In this document: positions 41,588 through 49,696 of the stretch, in pieces
Layout of the letters: every line of letters begins with the position of its first letter
How positions within the stretch are numbered: the stretch's first letter is position 1
Assembly (NCBI RefSeq): GCF_024178165.1
Contig: NZ_JAMZIE010000002.1
Location: 248,001 to 312,000, forward strand
From: Halohasta salina
GTDB lineage: Archaea; Halobacteriota; Halobacteria; Halobacteriales; Haloferacaceae
Reading direction: 5' to 3'
DNA length: 64,000 bases
Translations under genes and position numbers: made by a program
The notes under the pieces: model-generated
Seen by the model: the letters and a program-made list of their open reading frames with translations, nothing else
Database searches by the model: none
What the model was told of the DNA's origin: nothing

Positions 41588-41788
41588 ATGTCACGGGGTA
41601 TCAAGATTCTGGACGGGATCTCGAAATGGATCCGTGAGTCGATCGGCCCGGAAGCCGAAAACCGGGGGCAAGGCGAGGCCAGCGAGGACGACCAGACGAA
41701 CGACGAGGAAGCCGAAGACGACGGATACGACTCGCCAGTCTGCTGTTCGGCCGCGAGCAACACCGACCTCACAGTGCTCAGCGAGTGA
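41588..41788 (+). CDS. Candidate RiPP precursor peptide of the azole operon
   Basis: 66 residues. Residues 1-20 (MSRGIKILDGISKWIRESIG) form a likely amphipathic helical leader. Residues 26-49 are acidic and disordered (EASEDDQTNDEEAEDDGYDS). The tail from about P50, VCCSAASNTDLTVLSE, holds C52, C53, S54, S57, T59, T62 and S65, all possible cyclisation sites. It is the last gene on the same strand after a 173-bp AT-richer gap, with a TATA-like gttttag about 35 nt before the ATG and a stronger tttattatat at 41479-41488. It is assigned by context, not homology. Confidence 0.65.
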   Translation: MSRGIKILDGISKWIRESIGPEAENRGQGEASEDDQTNDEEAEDDGYDSPVCCSAASNTDLTVLSE

Positions 41789-41821
41789 GTACTAGCTGTT
41801 CCGACTGATCCGGTCGTAGCG

Positions 41822-42697
41822 TCACCCGTCGCGAGCAGTACGTTTGATCAGGTCCGCGAGCCGGTCGTAGAAGCCCTCTTCGTACTTCGTTGCGGCATCC
41901 ACTGTCGGCCGGGCGTTGGTCTCGTTGACCACGAGTCGGTCGTCCGTTTCGAGCAGGTCGACACCCAAATACGAAATCCCAAGTACATCTGCCACCCGCT
42001 CGGCAAGCCGTCGATGTTCGGCCGGGAGGTCCACCCCCGTGGCTTCCGCGCCGCGGTGGACGTTGTGTTTCCACCGGCCTTCACCCAGTGATTCGGGCAG
42101 TCGACGCTCGACCGCGCCGACGTACTCGCCGTCGACGACCATCACCCGGTAGTCACGGGCGTCGGGCAGGTACTCCTGAATCAGATAGGATTTGTCGCCG
42201 GTCGCCCGGTAGTCGTGGACGAGGTTCAGGTAGTCGACGATCCCAAGCAAGCTGTCTACGTCGCCGGCTTTCGCCACGCCGACCCCGCGGGTCGCGGAGT
42301 TCGGTTTGACGACCACCGGAAACGAGAGGTCGGCGACGGCGTCGGTGACGACCGACTCGTCGACCGGGTTCGAGAGCATGACCGTCTCGGGAACCGGTAG
42401 ATCGGCCTCGCTGAGGGCGGCGATCACCCCACCCTTGTTGCGGGAGGTCAGCACCGCCTCGCGGTCGTTGACCCACGGGAGGTCGTGGATGGCGTCGACC
42501 GCAGTGCCCTCCATGAGTCGACCTGGAAAGACGAACCCCACATCGAAGGCGGCGGTGGGGTCGACGGGGTCGCGGTCGGTCAGTCGAATGGATCGCTCTT
42601 TGGCTTGCAGGTGGTCGACGTCGATCCCGCGGTCGGCAAGTGGCTCGCGGAGTCGGTCGAAGGTTTCTGCAGTCGTCGACAATGCGAGCCGGAGCAT
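41822..42697 (-). CDS. RimK-family ATP-grasp ligase
   Basis: 291 residues from ATG 42697. ATP-grasp features are SRNKGGVIAALSEADLPVPE, VVKPNSATRGVGVAKAGDVD (nucleotide loop), YLIQEYLPDARDYRVMVVDG (hinge), and GVDLLETDDRLVVNETNARP (Mg-binding Glu/Asn). RimK-type enzymes add amino acids such as glutamate to peptides, ribosomal protein S6 or cofactor F420. It converges on the azole-peptide operon from the other side, and L10e lies behind it. The target here is not determined. Confidence 0.85.
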   Translation of the reverse strand: MLRLALSTTAETFDRLREPLADRGIDVDHLQAKERSIRLTDRDPVDPTAAFDVGFVFPGRLMEGTAVDAIHDLPWVNDREAVLTSRNKGGVIAALSEADLPVPETVMLSNPVDESVVTDAVADLSFPVVVKPNSATRGVGVAKAGDVDSLLGIVDYLNLVHDYRATGDKSYLIQEYLPDARDYRVMVVDGEYVGAVERRLPESLGEGRWKHNVHRGAEATGVDLPAEHRRLAERVADVLGISYLGVDLLETDDRLVVNETNARPTVDAATKYEEGFYDRLADLIKRTARDG

Positions 42698-42742
42698 ACG
42701 CTCTCGGTTGGGGGGAGACAGCAAAAGCGGTGATGGTTCAGT

Positions 42743-43273
42743 CTACGAGACGAGCAGCTTCTCGCCGCGCTCGACGACGATGCGGCACGGCGGCGAGATC
42801 TTGTTGTAGGCCCGTCGGAAGGCTTCCTTGACGACGGGAGCCTGCTCAGCGGTACAGTAGGCGGTGAAGATCGGCTCGTTCGCGCCGACTCGGGCGGCGG
42901 TGCCGACGATCTTCCCGAAGGACTGCCGCATCCCGTCTGAGACACGGTCGGCGCCCGCACCGGTCGCCTGCTTGTTCTCCCGGATGACTTGGTGGGGGAA
43001 CTTCCGGAGCTGCATCTTGTAGTTGCCCTCGCCGAGGGTCTTCAGCAGGTGGCGGTTCGCCGAGAGCCGCGAGGACTCCAGCGAGCCGTGGCGGAGTTGG
43101 ACGGCCTCCTCCGAGACGAGGCTGATTTTGACCGGGTAGTCGTCGGGGTCGGCCTGCAGGTCGCCCATGTCGTGTTGGGCGATCTTCGAGCCGGGGATGC
43201 CGGTGATGTACTCACGTCGTGTGTACGAGGGCTTGTCGATATCCCTGTACATCGAAGCAGGTTTCTCTCCCAT
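42743..43273 (-). CDS. rpl10e: 50S ribosomal protein L10e (L16 family)
   Basis: 176 residues. Family landmarks are [60 protein letters not shown], and [21 protein letters not shown]10e sits near the peptidyl-transferase and 5S rRNA region of the large subunit. The protein lacks the acidic tail of many haloarchaeal proteins, ending ERGEKLLVS. It starts at ATG 43273 close to another minus-strand gene. Length is normal. Confidence 0.97.
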   Translation of the reverse strand: MGEKPASMYRDIDKPSYTRREYITGIPGSKIAQHDMGDLQADPDDYPVKISLVSEEAVQLRHGSLESSRLSANRHLLKTLGEGNYKMQLRKFPHQVIRENKQATGAGADRVSDGMRQSFGKIVGTAARVGANEPIFTAYCTAEQAPVVKEAFRRAYNKISPPCRIVVERGEKLLVS

Positions 43274-43373
43274 GGTTACTTGTCGAGTCGAACGCCACTG
43301 GCCCGAATAAAGCCTTCGATGGCATCCGGCGAATTCGCCGGGTGTGAGGCAGTCTCACGGACGAACGCGCCGC

Positions 43374-44210
43374 TCAGGTCACCAGATAGTAGGGGTCGGC
43401 TTCCAGTTTCGGTTCGAGGGCCTCCCGCATCTCGCGGGCGTTGAACGCGAAGAGCCGCAGGCCGTTGCGATTGTAGCGGTCGAGGACGCCGGCGTCGACC
43501 AGATCGTCGGCGATCTTGGCGCGGTTCCACGTCACCGGCCGCCGGTAGTGGTGGGTGCGCTGGCTGACCTCCTCGTGGTCGGTCTCGTCGTAGTAGATCA
43601 CGCCCTCGTAGTCGACCGGGTCGACGTAGGGGACGTCGGCGATATACTCGATGTAGTGGAGCTGGGAGGCGACGAGCCAGTCGGTGCCGATGTTGAGATA
43701 CTGGACGTCGTCGTCGTCGAGCGCGCCGAAACAGCCGTCGGGGGACCAAGTGTCGTGGTGGTCACAGTCCGGAAAACGGCGGGGGCCGCGGACCAACACC
43801 GAGTTGGTCGCGTCGTCGGTTCGGTAGTCGGCGACCGACTGGAACAGCTTGGCGAAGGTACCGAAGCGGGGCGTCGAGTACTGTTTGTGGTAGACTCGGC
43901 CGTCGTCCTTGCGGAACGAGGGCGTGAACCCGGGCGTGATGATCGTCTCGAAGCGGCGGTCGAGTTCCTCGATCACGAACTCGAATGGGTCGCCGTCGAC
44001 GGCGGCGTTGACGTCGCGCAGCCCGACGTGAACGAAGACGGTGTCGTCAGTGTATCGGTCGAGGAGTGCCGCCAGCGCCGCTTCGTCGACCGGGCCGGCC
44101 GCCCCCGAGCGGAGTCGGCGGCGGAGGACCATCGACGCGCGGGCACCGAGCGTTCGAAGGTGGTGGTAGCGCGTGGCGGCACGGTCGGCCGCCGACTGGG
44201 AGCCGGACAT
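43374..44210 (-). CDS. AAC(3)-like acyltransferase-fold protein
   Basis: 278 residues. FVHVGLRDVNAAVDGDPFEF followed by VIEELDRRFETIITPGFTPS matches the N-terminal fold of aminoglycoside 3-N-acetyltransferases. RFGTFAKLFQSVADYRTDDA and YLNIGTDWLVASQLHYIEYI are consistent with later segments. Resistance seems unlikely in an archaeon; related archaeal proteins may modify sugars or nucleotides. ATG 44210 (MSGSQSAADRA) was chosen over a start 11 codons upstream. Membership is moderately supported. Confidence 0.6.
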   Translation of the reverse strand: MSGSQSAADRAATRYHHLRTLGARASMVLRRRLRSGAAGPVDEAALAALLDRYTDDTVFVHVGLRDVNAAVDGDPFEFVIEELDRRFETIITPGFTPSFRKDDGRVYHKQYSTPRFGTFAKLFQSVADYRTDDATNSVLVRGPRRFPDCDHHDTWSPDGCFGALDDDDVQYLNIGTDWLVASQLHYIEYIADVPYVDPVDYEGVIYYDETDHEEVSQRTHHYRRPVTWNRAKIADDLVDAGVLDRYNRNGLRLFAFNAREMREALEPKLEADPYYLVT

Positions 44211-44276
44211 ACGGTAGTCGACACGTGACGCGAGAGGCTCCAATAGCCCTTGTGCCCAACTACATACCGGCCGCTG

Positions 44277-44552
44277 TCAGTCGTAGGGGTAGCGGTGGGT
44301 CGCCCCGCAGTCACAGCGGACGACCACCCGGCCGTCGTCGACACGGACGCGGGCGTTGCGACCGGGGCGAAGCGCGACATCGCACCGAGAACAGGTGAAT
44401 CGTTTGAACCGCCGGGGGAGGCCACACCGGTCCCGCTCGGCGATCCGGCGGGCCAGCCGGACGTACTCCCGCGAGCGGTCGTACTCGCCGCCGGCGGCCG
44501 CCGCCATAGCAAGCTCGAACAGTTCGTCGATGCGCTCCTCGGCGATCCCCAT
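44277..44552 (-). CDS. rnp4: Ribonuclease P protein component 4 (Rpp21/Rpr2)
   Basis: 91 residues, shorter than most family members. A helical half (IAEERIDELFELAMAAAAGG, REYVRLARRIAERDRCGLPR) is followed by a zinc ribbon: FTCSRCDVALRPGRNARVRV and VVVRCDCGATHRYPYD, four Cys in two CxxC or CxC pairs. It assembles with Rpp29 on the RNase P RNA that trims tRNA 5' ends. ATG 44552 (MGIAEERID) is the family start. The next gene upstream is 44599-44994. Confidence 0.92.
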   Translation of the reverse strand: MGIAEERIDELFELAMAAAAGGEYDRSREYVRLARRIAERDRCGLPRRFKRFTCSRCDVALRPGRNARVRVDDGRVVVRCDCGATHRYPYD

Positions 44553-44598
44553 CACTTCATGGGGTGTGTGGCGGTCTGTTAGGTGTTCCGGACCGCGG

Positions 44599-44994
44599 CT
44601 AGTCGTCTTCGAGGGCGTCGGCGATCCGCCGAAGCTCGCGGTTGGCGTCCCTGACCTCGTCTCTGAGCTGGCGGACCTCACGGACCAGTTCCTCGTTGCC
44701 GCCGGACTCCTCGCCGGGACCGGCCGGACCGCCGGGGCCACCACCCATGCCGGGGCCGCCACCGCCGCCCACCATCCCGCCCATCATCTGGGCGAAGGGG
44801 TTGCCGCCGCCACCCATGCCGGGGCCGCCGCCGCCCATCATCTCTTCGGGGCTCGGGGCACCCTCACCGCCCTCTTCGCGTTCTTTCTGGCGCTTCTCGC
44901 GGATCTCTTCGACCCGCTCGCGGAACGATTTTTCCTCGTCGTCCGCTCCGTTCTCGCCCTCGTCGCCGTCGGCTGATGACTCGTCGTCAGTCAT
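44599..44994 (-). CDS. Acidic protein with a Gly/Met-rich low-complexity centre
   Basis: 131 residues: a charged helical N-part (KSFRERVEEIREKRQKEREE), a central stretch with the segments EEMMGGGGPGMGGGGNPFAQ and MMGGMVGGGGGPGMGGG, and a C-terminal amphipathic helix (ELVREVRQLRDEVRDANREL). The pattern recalls haloarchaeal gas-vesicle or co-chaperone tails, but I recognise no defined family. A second ATG two codons upstream is possible. It is followed 46 bp downstream by RNase P component 4 and may share its message. Confidence 0.6.
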   Translation of the reverse strand: MTDDESSADGDEGENGADDEEKSFRERVEEIREKRQKEREEGGEGAPSPEEMMGGGGPGMGGGGNPFAQMMGGMVGGGGGPGMGGGPGGPAGPGEESGGNEELVREVRQLRDEVRDANRELRRIADALEDD

Positions 44995-45125
44995 AGCCAT
45001 CGGTTCGACCGGCGGACTGAAAACGGTTGTTCATCCGAGCTCGTCGACACCGGCGGCCTAGGGGGTGTTATCAGCACGGATAATTGCGACCGTAGGTTAT
45101 TTTGTCACGCTACCGATCCAAGGGT

Positions 45126-46469
45126 ATGAGCCAGTCAGGCGACCACACCGATCTTCCTTCTGAGCAGTTCCAGCTGGCCGAGCAGTTCAGCGAGCTCGGC
45201 GAGACAGCGGCCAAAGTCGAACTCCAAGAACGAACCAAGGAGCTGACGGCGATCCGGCGAGCCACCGAACTGTTTACCGATGCCGATCGGACGATCGACC
45301 AGTTGATCGACACCTACGTCGACGAGCTTCCCCAGTGGTTCCAGTATCCAAGTGTCACCGAGGCCCAGATCGCAGTCGGCGATCGGATCGCCGAATCGCC
45401 GGGGTTCGAGCGGACCGGGGAGTCGTTGACCCACGAGGCGACCACCGATCAGGGGACGCGGATCGTGATCGACGTCGTCTACACCGAGGAGCGACCGCCG
45501 GCCGACGACGGGCCGTGGCTCACCGAGGAACACGATATGGTCGAGACGGTGCTGGGGTTCATCACCAACGCCGTGGGCCAGCAGGAACACCAACAGCGGC
45601 TCGAAGAAGAGCTCCAACAGCAGCGGGTCGTCGCCGACGACGTCGACGCCGGCGTCCAGGACATCAAGCGAACCGTCCAGGACATGACCGCTAGCACGAA
45701 CGAGATCAGCGATCACGCGCACAACTCCGCGGACTCGATGGGCGAGGTCGCCCAAGAGATCGCCGACATGTCGGCGACCGTCGAGGAGATCGCCTCGACG
45801 GCCGAGGAGGTCGCCGCAACCAGCGCTAACGCCGAGGAACTCGCCGACGAGGGTCGTGCGGCCGCCACCGAGGCCATCGACGTGATGGAACGGGTCGACG
45901 AGTCGACACAGACCGTCTCGGCGGACGTCGGCACGCTGCAGGATCGGATCGACGAGATCGACGAGATCGTCGAGGTGATCAACGATATCGCCGACCAGAC
46001 GAACATCCTCGCGCTCAACGCCTCGATCGAGGCCGCCCGCGCCGGCGAGGCCGGCTCTGGCTTCGCCGTGGTCGCCGACGAGGTCAAATCGCTGGCCGGC
46101 GAATCACAGGAACACGCCACGGAGATCGAGAAGATGATCGAAGAGATCAAATCCGACGCCGACGACACCGTCGCCAGCCTCGAAGAGACGACCAAGGAAG
46201 TCGACGAGGGGATCGAGAAGGTCGAAAACGCGATGGATACCCTTCAGGACATCGCCCAAGCGGTCCAAGAGGCCTCTCAGGGGATCCAAGAGGTGTCGAG
46301 TGCGACCGACGATCAGGCCGTCTCGACCGAGGAGGTCGCCAGCATGGTGAACGAACTCGTCGAGGAGACCGAGACCGTCGCCAGCGAGATCCAGGAGATC
46401 GCCGCCGCAAACGAGGAGCAGGCCCAGAAGGTCGAAGACATCAGCCAGAGCGTCCAACAACTGAACTAA
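45126..46469 (+). CDS. Soluble methyl-accepting transducer (Htr-type)
   Basis: 447 residues with no membrane helix, so it senses cytoplasmic signals. Residues about 40-150 form a GAF/PAS-like sensor ([12 protein letters not shown] region, [20 protein letters not shown]). The rest is the coiled-coil signalling domain, including the conserved hairpin tip [20 protein letters not shown] followed by [20 protein letters not shown]. Methylation-type Glu/Gln repeats flank it. It would control CheA. The start ATG 45126 was used; ATG 45102 would add eight residues. The stop overlaps the convergent DUF2797 gene by 4 nt. Confidence 0.92.
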   Translation: MSQSGDHTDLPSEQFQLAEQFSELGETAAKVELQERTKELTAIRRATELFTDADRTIDQLIDTYVDELPQWFQYPSVTEAQIAVGDRIAESPGFERTGESLTHEATTDQGTRIVIDVVYTEERPPADDGPWLTEEHDMVETVLGFITNAVGQQEHQQRLEEELQQQRVVADDVDAGVQDIKRTVQDMTASTNEISDHAHNSADSMGEVAQEIADMSATVEEIASTAEEVAATSANAEELADEGRAAATEAIDVMERVDESTQTVSADVGTLQDRIDEIDEIVEVINDIADQTNILALNASIEAARAGEAGSGFAVVADEVKSLAGESQEHATEIEKMIEEIKSDADDTVASLEETTKEVDEGIEKVENAMDTLQDIAQAVQEASQGIQEVSSATDDQAVSTEEVASMVNELVEETETVASEIQEIAAANEEQAQKVEDISQSVQQLN

Positions 46470-47209
46470 AAGGAACCGAGACTCGACTGGAGTTCCCGCT
46501 GTTGTCGACCCTCCGTCACCTCGTAGCCGACCAACGCCCGCAGGTCGACCGCGTAGGTCGACCCGCCGCGGTCGATCACCAACAGCCGTCCCTTCGTTCC
46601 CCGCACCGTCCCGGTCGCCAGCGTCTCGTCGACCGGCTGGCTGTCGAGATCGAGCCCGTAGTCGAAATCGAAGGTTTCGATCGGCTCGAACTCGTCACAG
46701 AGGGCCGCCCACGCCGCGCCGTCGACCGACCGACCAAGCCCGGCCAACTTGGTCGGCACGCGCACCCGGTCGGGGATCTCGTCGGCGATCTCGGCTTCGA
46801 GCCGGCGGGCGATCCGGCCGTCGTCGACGGTCCGGATGTGGGCGGCCCGATCCGCGCCCTGCTCGCGGAGTCGCGTTGTCAGCCGCCACTCCTTGGTGAC
46901 GCCGACTTTGAACCGGTCGGGGGCGAAGGCCGCGAGGTAGACCGCGTGGTCGTCGAAACAGTCCATCTCGTCTTTGAGACACGTCCCGGTACACCGGGCA
47001 CAGACCCACGTATGCTGGTGGTCCGGGCAGTAGGGCGCTTTCGGGTTCTCGCAGGCGATGTGGCGCTCGTCGTGGACCGCGCCCGCGCAGTGTCGCTGCC
47101 CGAGGGTGTATTCGAGTTCGGTCCCGGGTTCGAGATCGCGGTAGCGCAGGCCGTCGCCGTCGCTCAGCAACAGCCCGCCGTCGGCAGCGTCGTAGCCCAC
47201 GATCTGCAC
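46466..47209 (-). CDS. DUF2797 protein
   Basis: 247 residues from GTG 47209 ([15 protein letters not shown]). A middle [11 protein letters not shown]-like Cys/His segment ([20 protein letters not shown], then [20 protein letters not shown]) forms a zinc site. [20 protein letters not shown], then [20 protein letters not shown] is a GIY-YIG-nuclease-like strand-helix unit typical of DUF2797. Family function is unknown; nucleic-acid processing is a guess from the fold. The upstream frame is open but lacks conserved sequence. Confidence 0.85.
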   Translation of the reverse strand: MQIVGYDAADGGLLLSDGDGLRYRDLEPGTELEYTLGQRHCAGAVHDERHIACENPKAPYCPDHQHTWVCARCTGTCLKDEMDCFDDHAVYLAAFAPDRFKVGVTKEWRLTTRLREQGADRAAHIRTVDDGRIARRLEAEIADEIPDRVRVPTKLAGLGRSVDGAAWAALCDEFEPIETFDFDYGLDLDSQPVDETLATGTVRGTKGRLLVIDRGGSTYAVDLRALVGYEVTEGRQQRELQSSLGSF

Positions 47210-47370
47210 GGTCGACCTACAGGGCCGCCGGATAAATCCGTGTTCATCCCGGAGAGGTCGGCGACTCCACTTGCTTTGCGGCTCCAACGGTGTCGACTAC
47301 CCGGCCGAACGACGGTCGTCGACTGCCGCCCCCGACAGGTCTATCAGACTGGATTGCGACCCTCAGGGAA

Positions 47371-48912
47371 ATGACGCAATCGACGTTTCTGGATCTCGTC
47401 CAGCAGTCGCTGTCGGCCGAGACGGCCGCCGAGTTCGAACGTCGGGTCGACGACCAGTCGGCTCGGCTGCGTGAGGCGATCAGTGCAGGCGACCTCGATT
47501 CCCCCGACTTCGGCGTTGGCATGGAGTTGGAGGTCTATGCGGTCGACGACGAGGCGACCCTCACCCGCCTCCCCAAATCGGTGTTCGAGGCCGACTGTGA
47601 GAAGGAACTCGGCCTGCACAACGCCGAACTCAACACCTCGCCGGATCCCCTGACCGCCGCGGGTATCGAAGCCCAAGCCGACAAGCTCCGAGCCAGCGTC
47701 GAGTCGACGCGGGCAGCCGCACGCGACGCGGGCTGCGAGATCGTCCTCGATGCGATGTGGTCGGTGCCGCCGGCCGAGGGGACCGCCGCCTATTTCGGCG
47801 ATGTCGACCGCGAGAACGGCGTGCTCGTGGCGAACAACATGGCTCACTCGCCGCGGTACAGCGCCATCGACACCGCAATCCTCGACGAGTGCGACGGCAG
47901 CGTCTCGCTGTCGGTACCGGGCGCCGAGGTATCGGTCCCAACCATCCTCGTCGAATCGCTCACCAGTTCGATCCAGCCGCATCTCCAGCTCCCCGACACC
48001 GAGACGTTCCCCGACGCGTACAACGCCGCGATCGCCACCCTCGGGCCGGTGCTCGCGCTGTCGACCAACTCGCCGCTGCTGCCGGTCGACTGTTACGACG
48101 TCGACGACCCGGAGACGCTCCTCGACGACACTCACCACGAACTCCGGATCGACGCCTTCGAGGAGCCGATCAACGGCGCGTGGGAGAAGGTCCGGTTCCC
48201 CGACAAACTCGACGAACCCACCGACGTCGTCGACCTGCTGGTCGCGGATCCGACAGTTGCCCCGTTCCTCCGGGAGTGGCTGGTCGAGGAGCCGCGGGAG
48301 ACGTTCGCCGACGAGTTCTGGGAGCTCGACCACAAGCGCGGGACCTACTGGCGGTGGCTACGAGCAGTGACCGGCGGCCAGCCGGTGGGCGACGGTGACG
48401 ACCGATCGATCCGCATCGAGTACCGCCCGATCCCGACCCAGCCGACCGTCGACGACATCGTCGGCCTCCAGTGTCTCGTGACCGGGCTCGTTCGGGGGCT
48501 CCTGGCGGCCGACCACCCCGTCAAAAACCTCGACGGAGCGGCCGCCGAGGCGGCATTTTACAACGCCGTTCGGGACGGGGTCGACGCCGAGTTGCGGTGG
48601 CTTACCGTCGACGGCGAGGAAACGACCGACTCGTCGGTCATCTATGCGGAGCTCTTCGAGTACGCCCGCCGCGGCCTCCGCGAGCAGGGGGTGGGCGAGG
48701 AGACGATCAGCCGCTATCTCGACCCGATCGAGGCACGGTGGGACCGGCGATACACCCCGAGTCAGTGGAAACTCGACTGGGTTCGGGCAGCCCTCGACGA
48801 CGGGCAGCCGTTTGCCGAGGCCGTCCGTGAGATGCAGCAGGCCTACATCGAGCAGTCCTCGACGGGGACGCCGTTCGCCGAGTGGGATGCGCCCGTAGGT
48901 CGGCACCGGTAG
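47371..48912 (+). CDS. Glutamate-cysteine ligase family (GCS2-like) protein
   Basis: 513 residues. The catalytic-core motif FGVGMELEVYAVDDEATLTR (metal-binding Glu pair), KELGLHNAELNTSPDPLT, and SPRYSAIDTAILDECDGSVS are typical of GCS2-type ATP-dependent carboxylate-amine ligases. RIEYRPIPTQPTVDDIVGLQ is the last conserved block. Haloarchaea use gamma-glutamylcysteine as their main thiol, but the dedicated GshA is shorter; this longer relative may use another acceptor. ATG 47371 gives MTQSTFLDL; a frame-extended start at 47290 is weaker. Confidence 0.75.
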   Translation: MTQSTFLDLVQQSLSAETAAEFERRVDDQSARLREAISAGDLDSPDFGVGMELEVYAVDDEATLTRLPKSVFEADCEKELGLHNAELNTSPDPLTAAGIEAQADKLRASVESTRAAARDAGCEIVLDAMWSVPPAEGTAAYFGDVDRENGVLVANNMAHSPRYSAIDTAILDECDGSVSLSVPGAEVSVPTILVESLTSSIQPHLQLPDTETFPDAYNAAIATLGPVLALSTNSPLLPVDCYDVDDPETLLDDTHHELRIDAFEEPINGAWEKVRFPDKLDEPTDVVDLLVADPTVAPFLREWLVEEPRETFADEFWELDHKRGTYWRWLRAVTGGQPVGDGDDRSIRIEYRPIPTQPTVDDIVGLQCLVTGLVRGLLAADHPVKNLDGAAAEAAFYNAVRDGVDAELRWLTVDGEETTDSSVIYAELFEYARRGLREQGVGEETISRYLDPIEARWDRRYTPSQWKLDWVRAALDDGQPFAEAVREMQQAYIEQSSTGTPFAEWDAPVGRHR

Positions 48913-48952
48913 TCGGCGGCTACTGTAGGATAGTCGGTGAGTAACGAGGTGT

Positions 48953-49585
48953 TTAGACGTCGACCGGCGGCGTCTCGAAGGCTCCCTCGTCGGCCTCCCG
49001 ATCGTAGGATTCGATCGCCGCGCGGACGAGCTGGAAGACGCCCTCTTTGTTCCACCGAGCGGTGTTGATCTGCAGGTCGTAGAACTCCCGGTCGTCGACG
49101 TCGATATCGTAGTACGATTGGTAGCGGCCGGCCTCGCTGACCTCCCGGACCCGCATCTCGGCCTCGGTTTCGGCTCGGCCGTCGATCCGGTCGAGTCGGA
49201 CGGCTTCCGGAGCGTCGAGCCAGAGCCGCAAGTCGGCATGCTCGCCGGCAAGCCAGCCTGCAAGCCGTGATTCGAGGATGAACGGTTTCTCCGCCGCCCC
49301 CCACTTTTCGGCGATCGACTGGAGGCGATCGTCGAGCGCGCGGTCGATCGAGTCGCTGGTGTCGGCTTCAGCGATCTGCTGGTTGAGGCTGATATCGTTT
49401 TCCTCGGCGAGCTCCCGGAAGATATCGCCGCCGGAGACGTACGGACAGTCCATCGCCGCCGACAGCCGGTTACAGAGCGTCGTCGCCCCACAGCCCGGCG
49501 GCCCCGAAACCGTGATCAGGAGGTCGGTATCGATCTTCGTCTCGGCGACATCGCTCGCCGTCAGGCGTGTATCATTATTGGTCAT
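48953..49585 (-). CDS. Cytidylate-kinase-like P-loop protein
   Basis: 210 residues. The Walker A region LLITVSGPPGCGATTLCNRL resembles archaeal CMP kinase (GPPGSGKST) but lacks the canonical Lys, with Ala-Thr in its place. YVSGGDIFRELAEENDISLN and LESRLAGWLAGEHADLRLWL, then LDAPEAVRLDRIDGR match the family layout. The replaced Walker Lys suggests a paralogue with altered nucleotide use or a binding-only role. N-terminal residues 1-20 are a polar extension. Confidence 0.75.
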   Translation of the reverse strand: MTNNDTRLTASDVAETKIDTDLLITVSGPPGCGATTLCNRLSAAMDCPYVSGGDIFRELAEENDISLNQQIAEADTSDSIDRALDDRLQSIAEKWGAAEKPFILESRLAGWLAGEHADLRLWLDAPEAVRLDRIDGRAETEAEMRVREVSEAGRYQSYYDIDVDDREFYDLQINTARWNKEGVFQLVRAAIESYDREADEGAFETPPVDV

Positions 49586-49666
49586 GTGGGTTGACTCTCA
49601 CCTTCGCAGGAATACCTGTTATGCCCATCGGTTCCGGCGACCGAGCGCGCTCGACCCGGAGGCGAT

Positions 49667-49675
49667 CTTTTATAT
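49667..49675 (+). promoter_or_regulatory. TATA box of the TANGO2/NRDE gene
   Basis: ttttatata lies 22-30 nt before GTG 49697, which fixes that GTG as a leaderless start and makes Cys the second residue. Confidence 0.65.
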
Positions 49676-49696
49676 ACGGGCGTGCTACGGCCGTCC

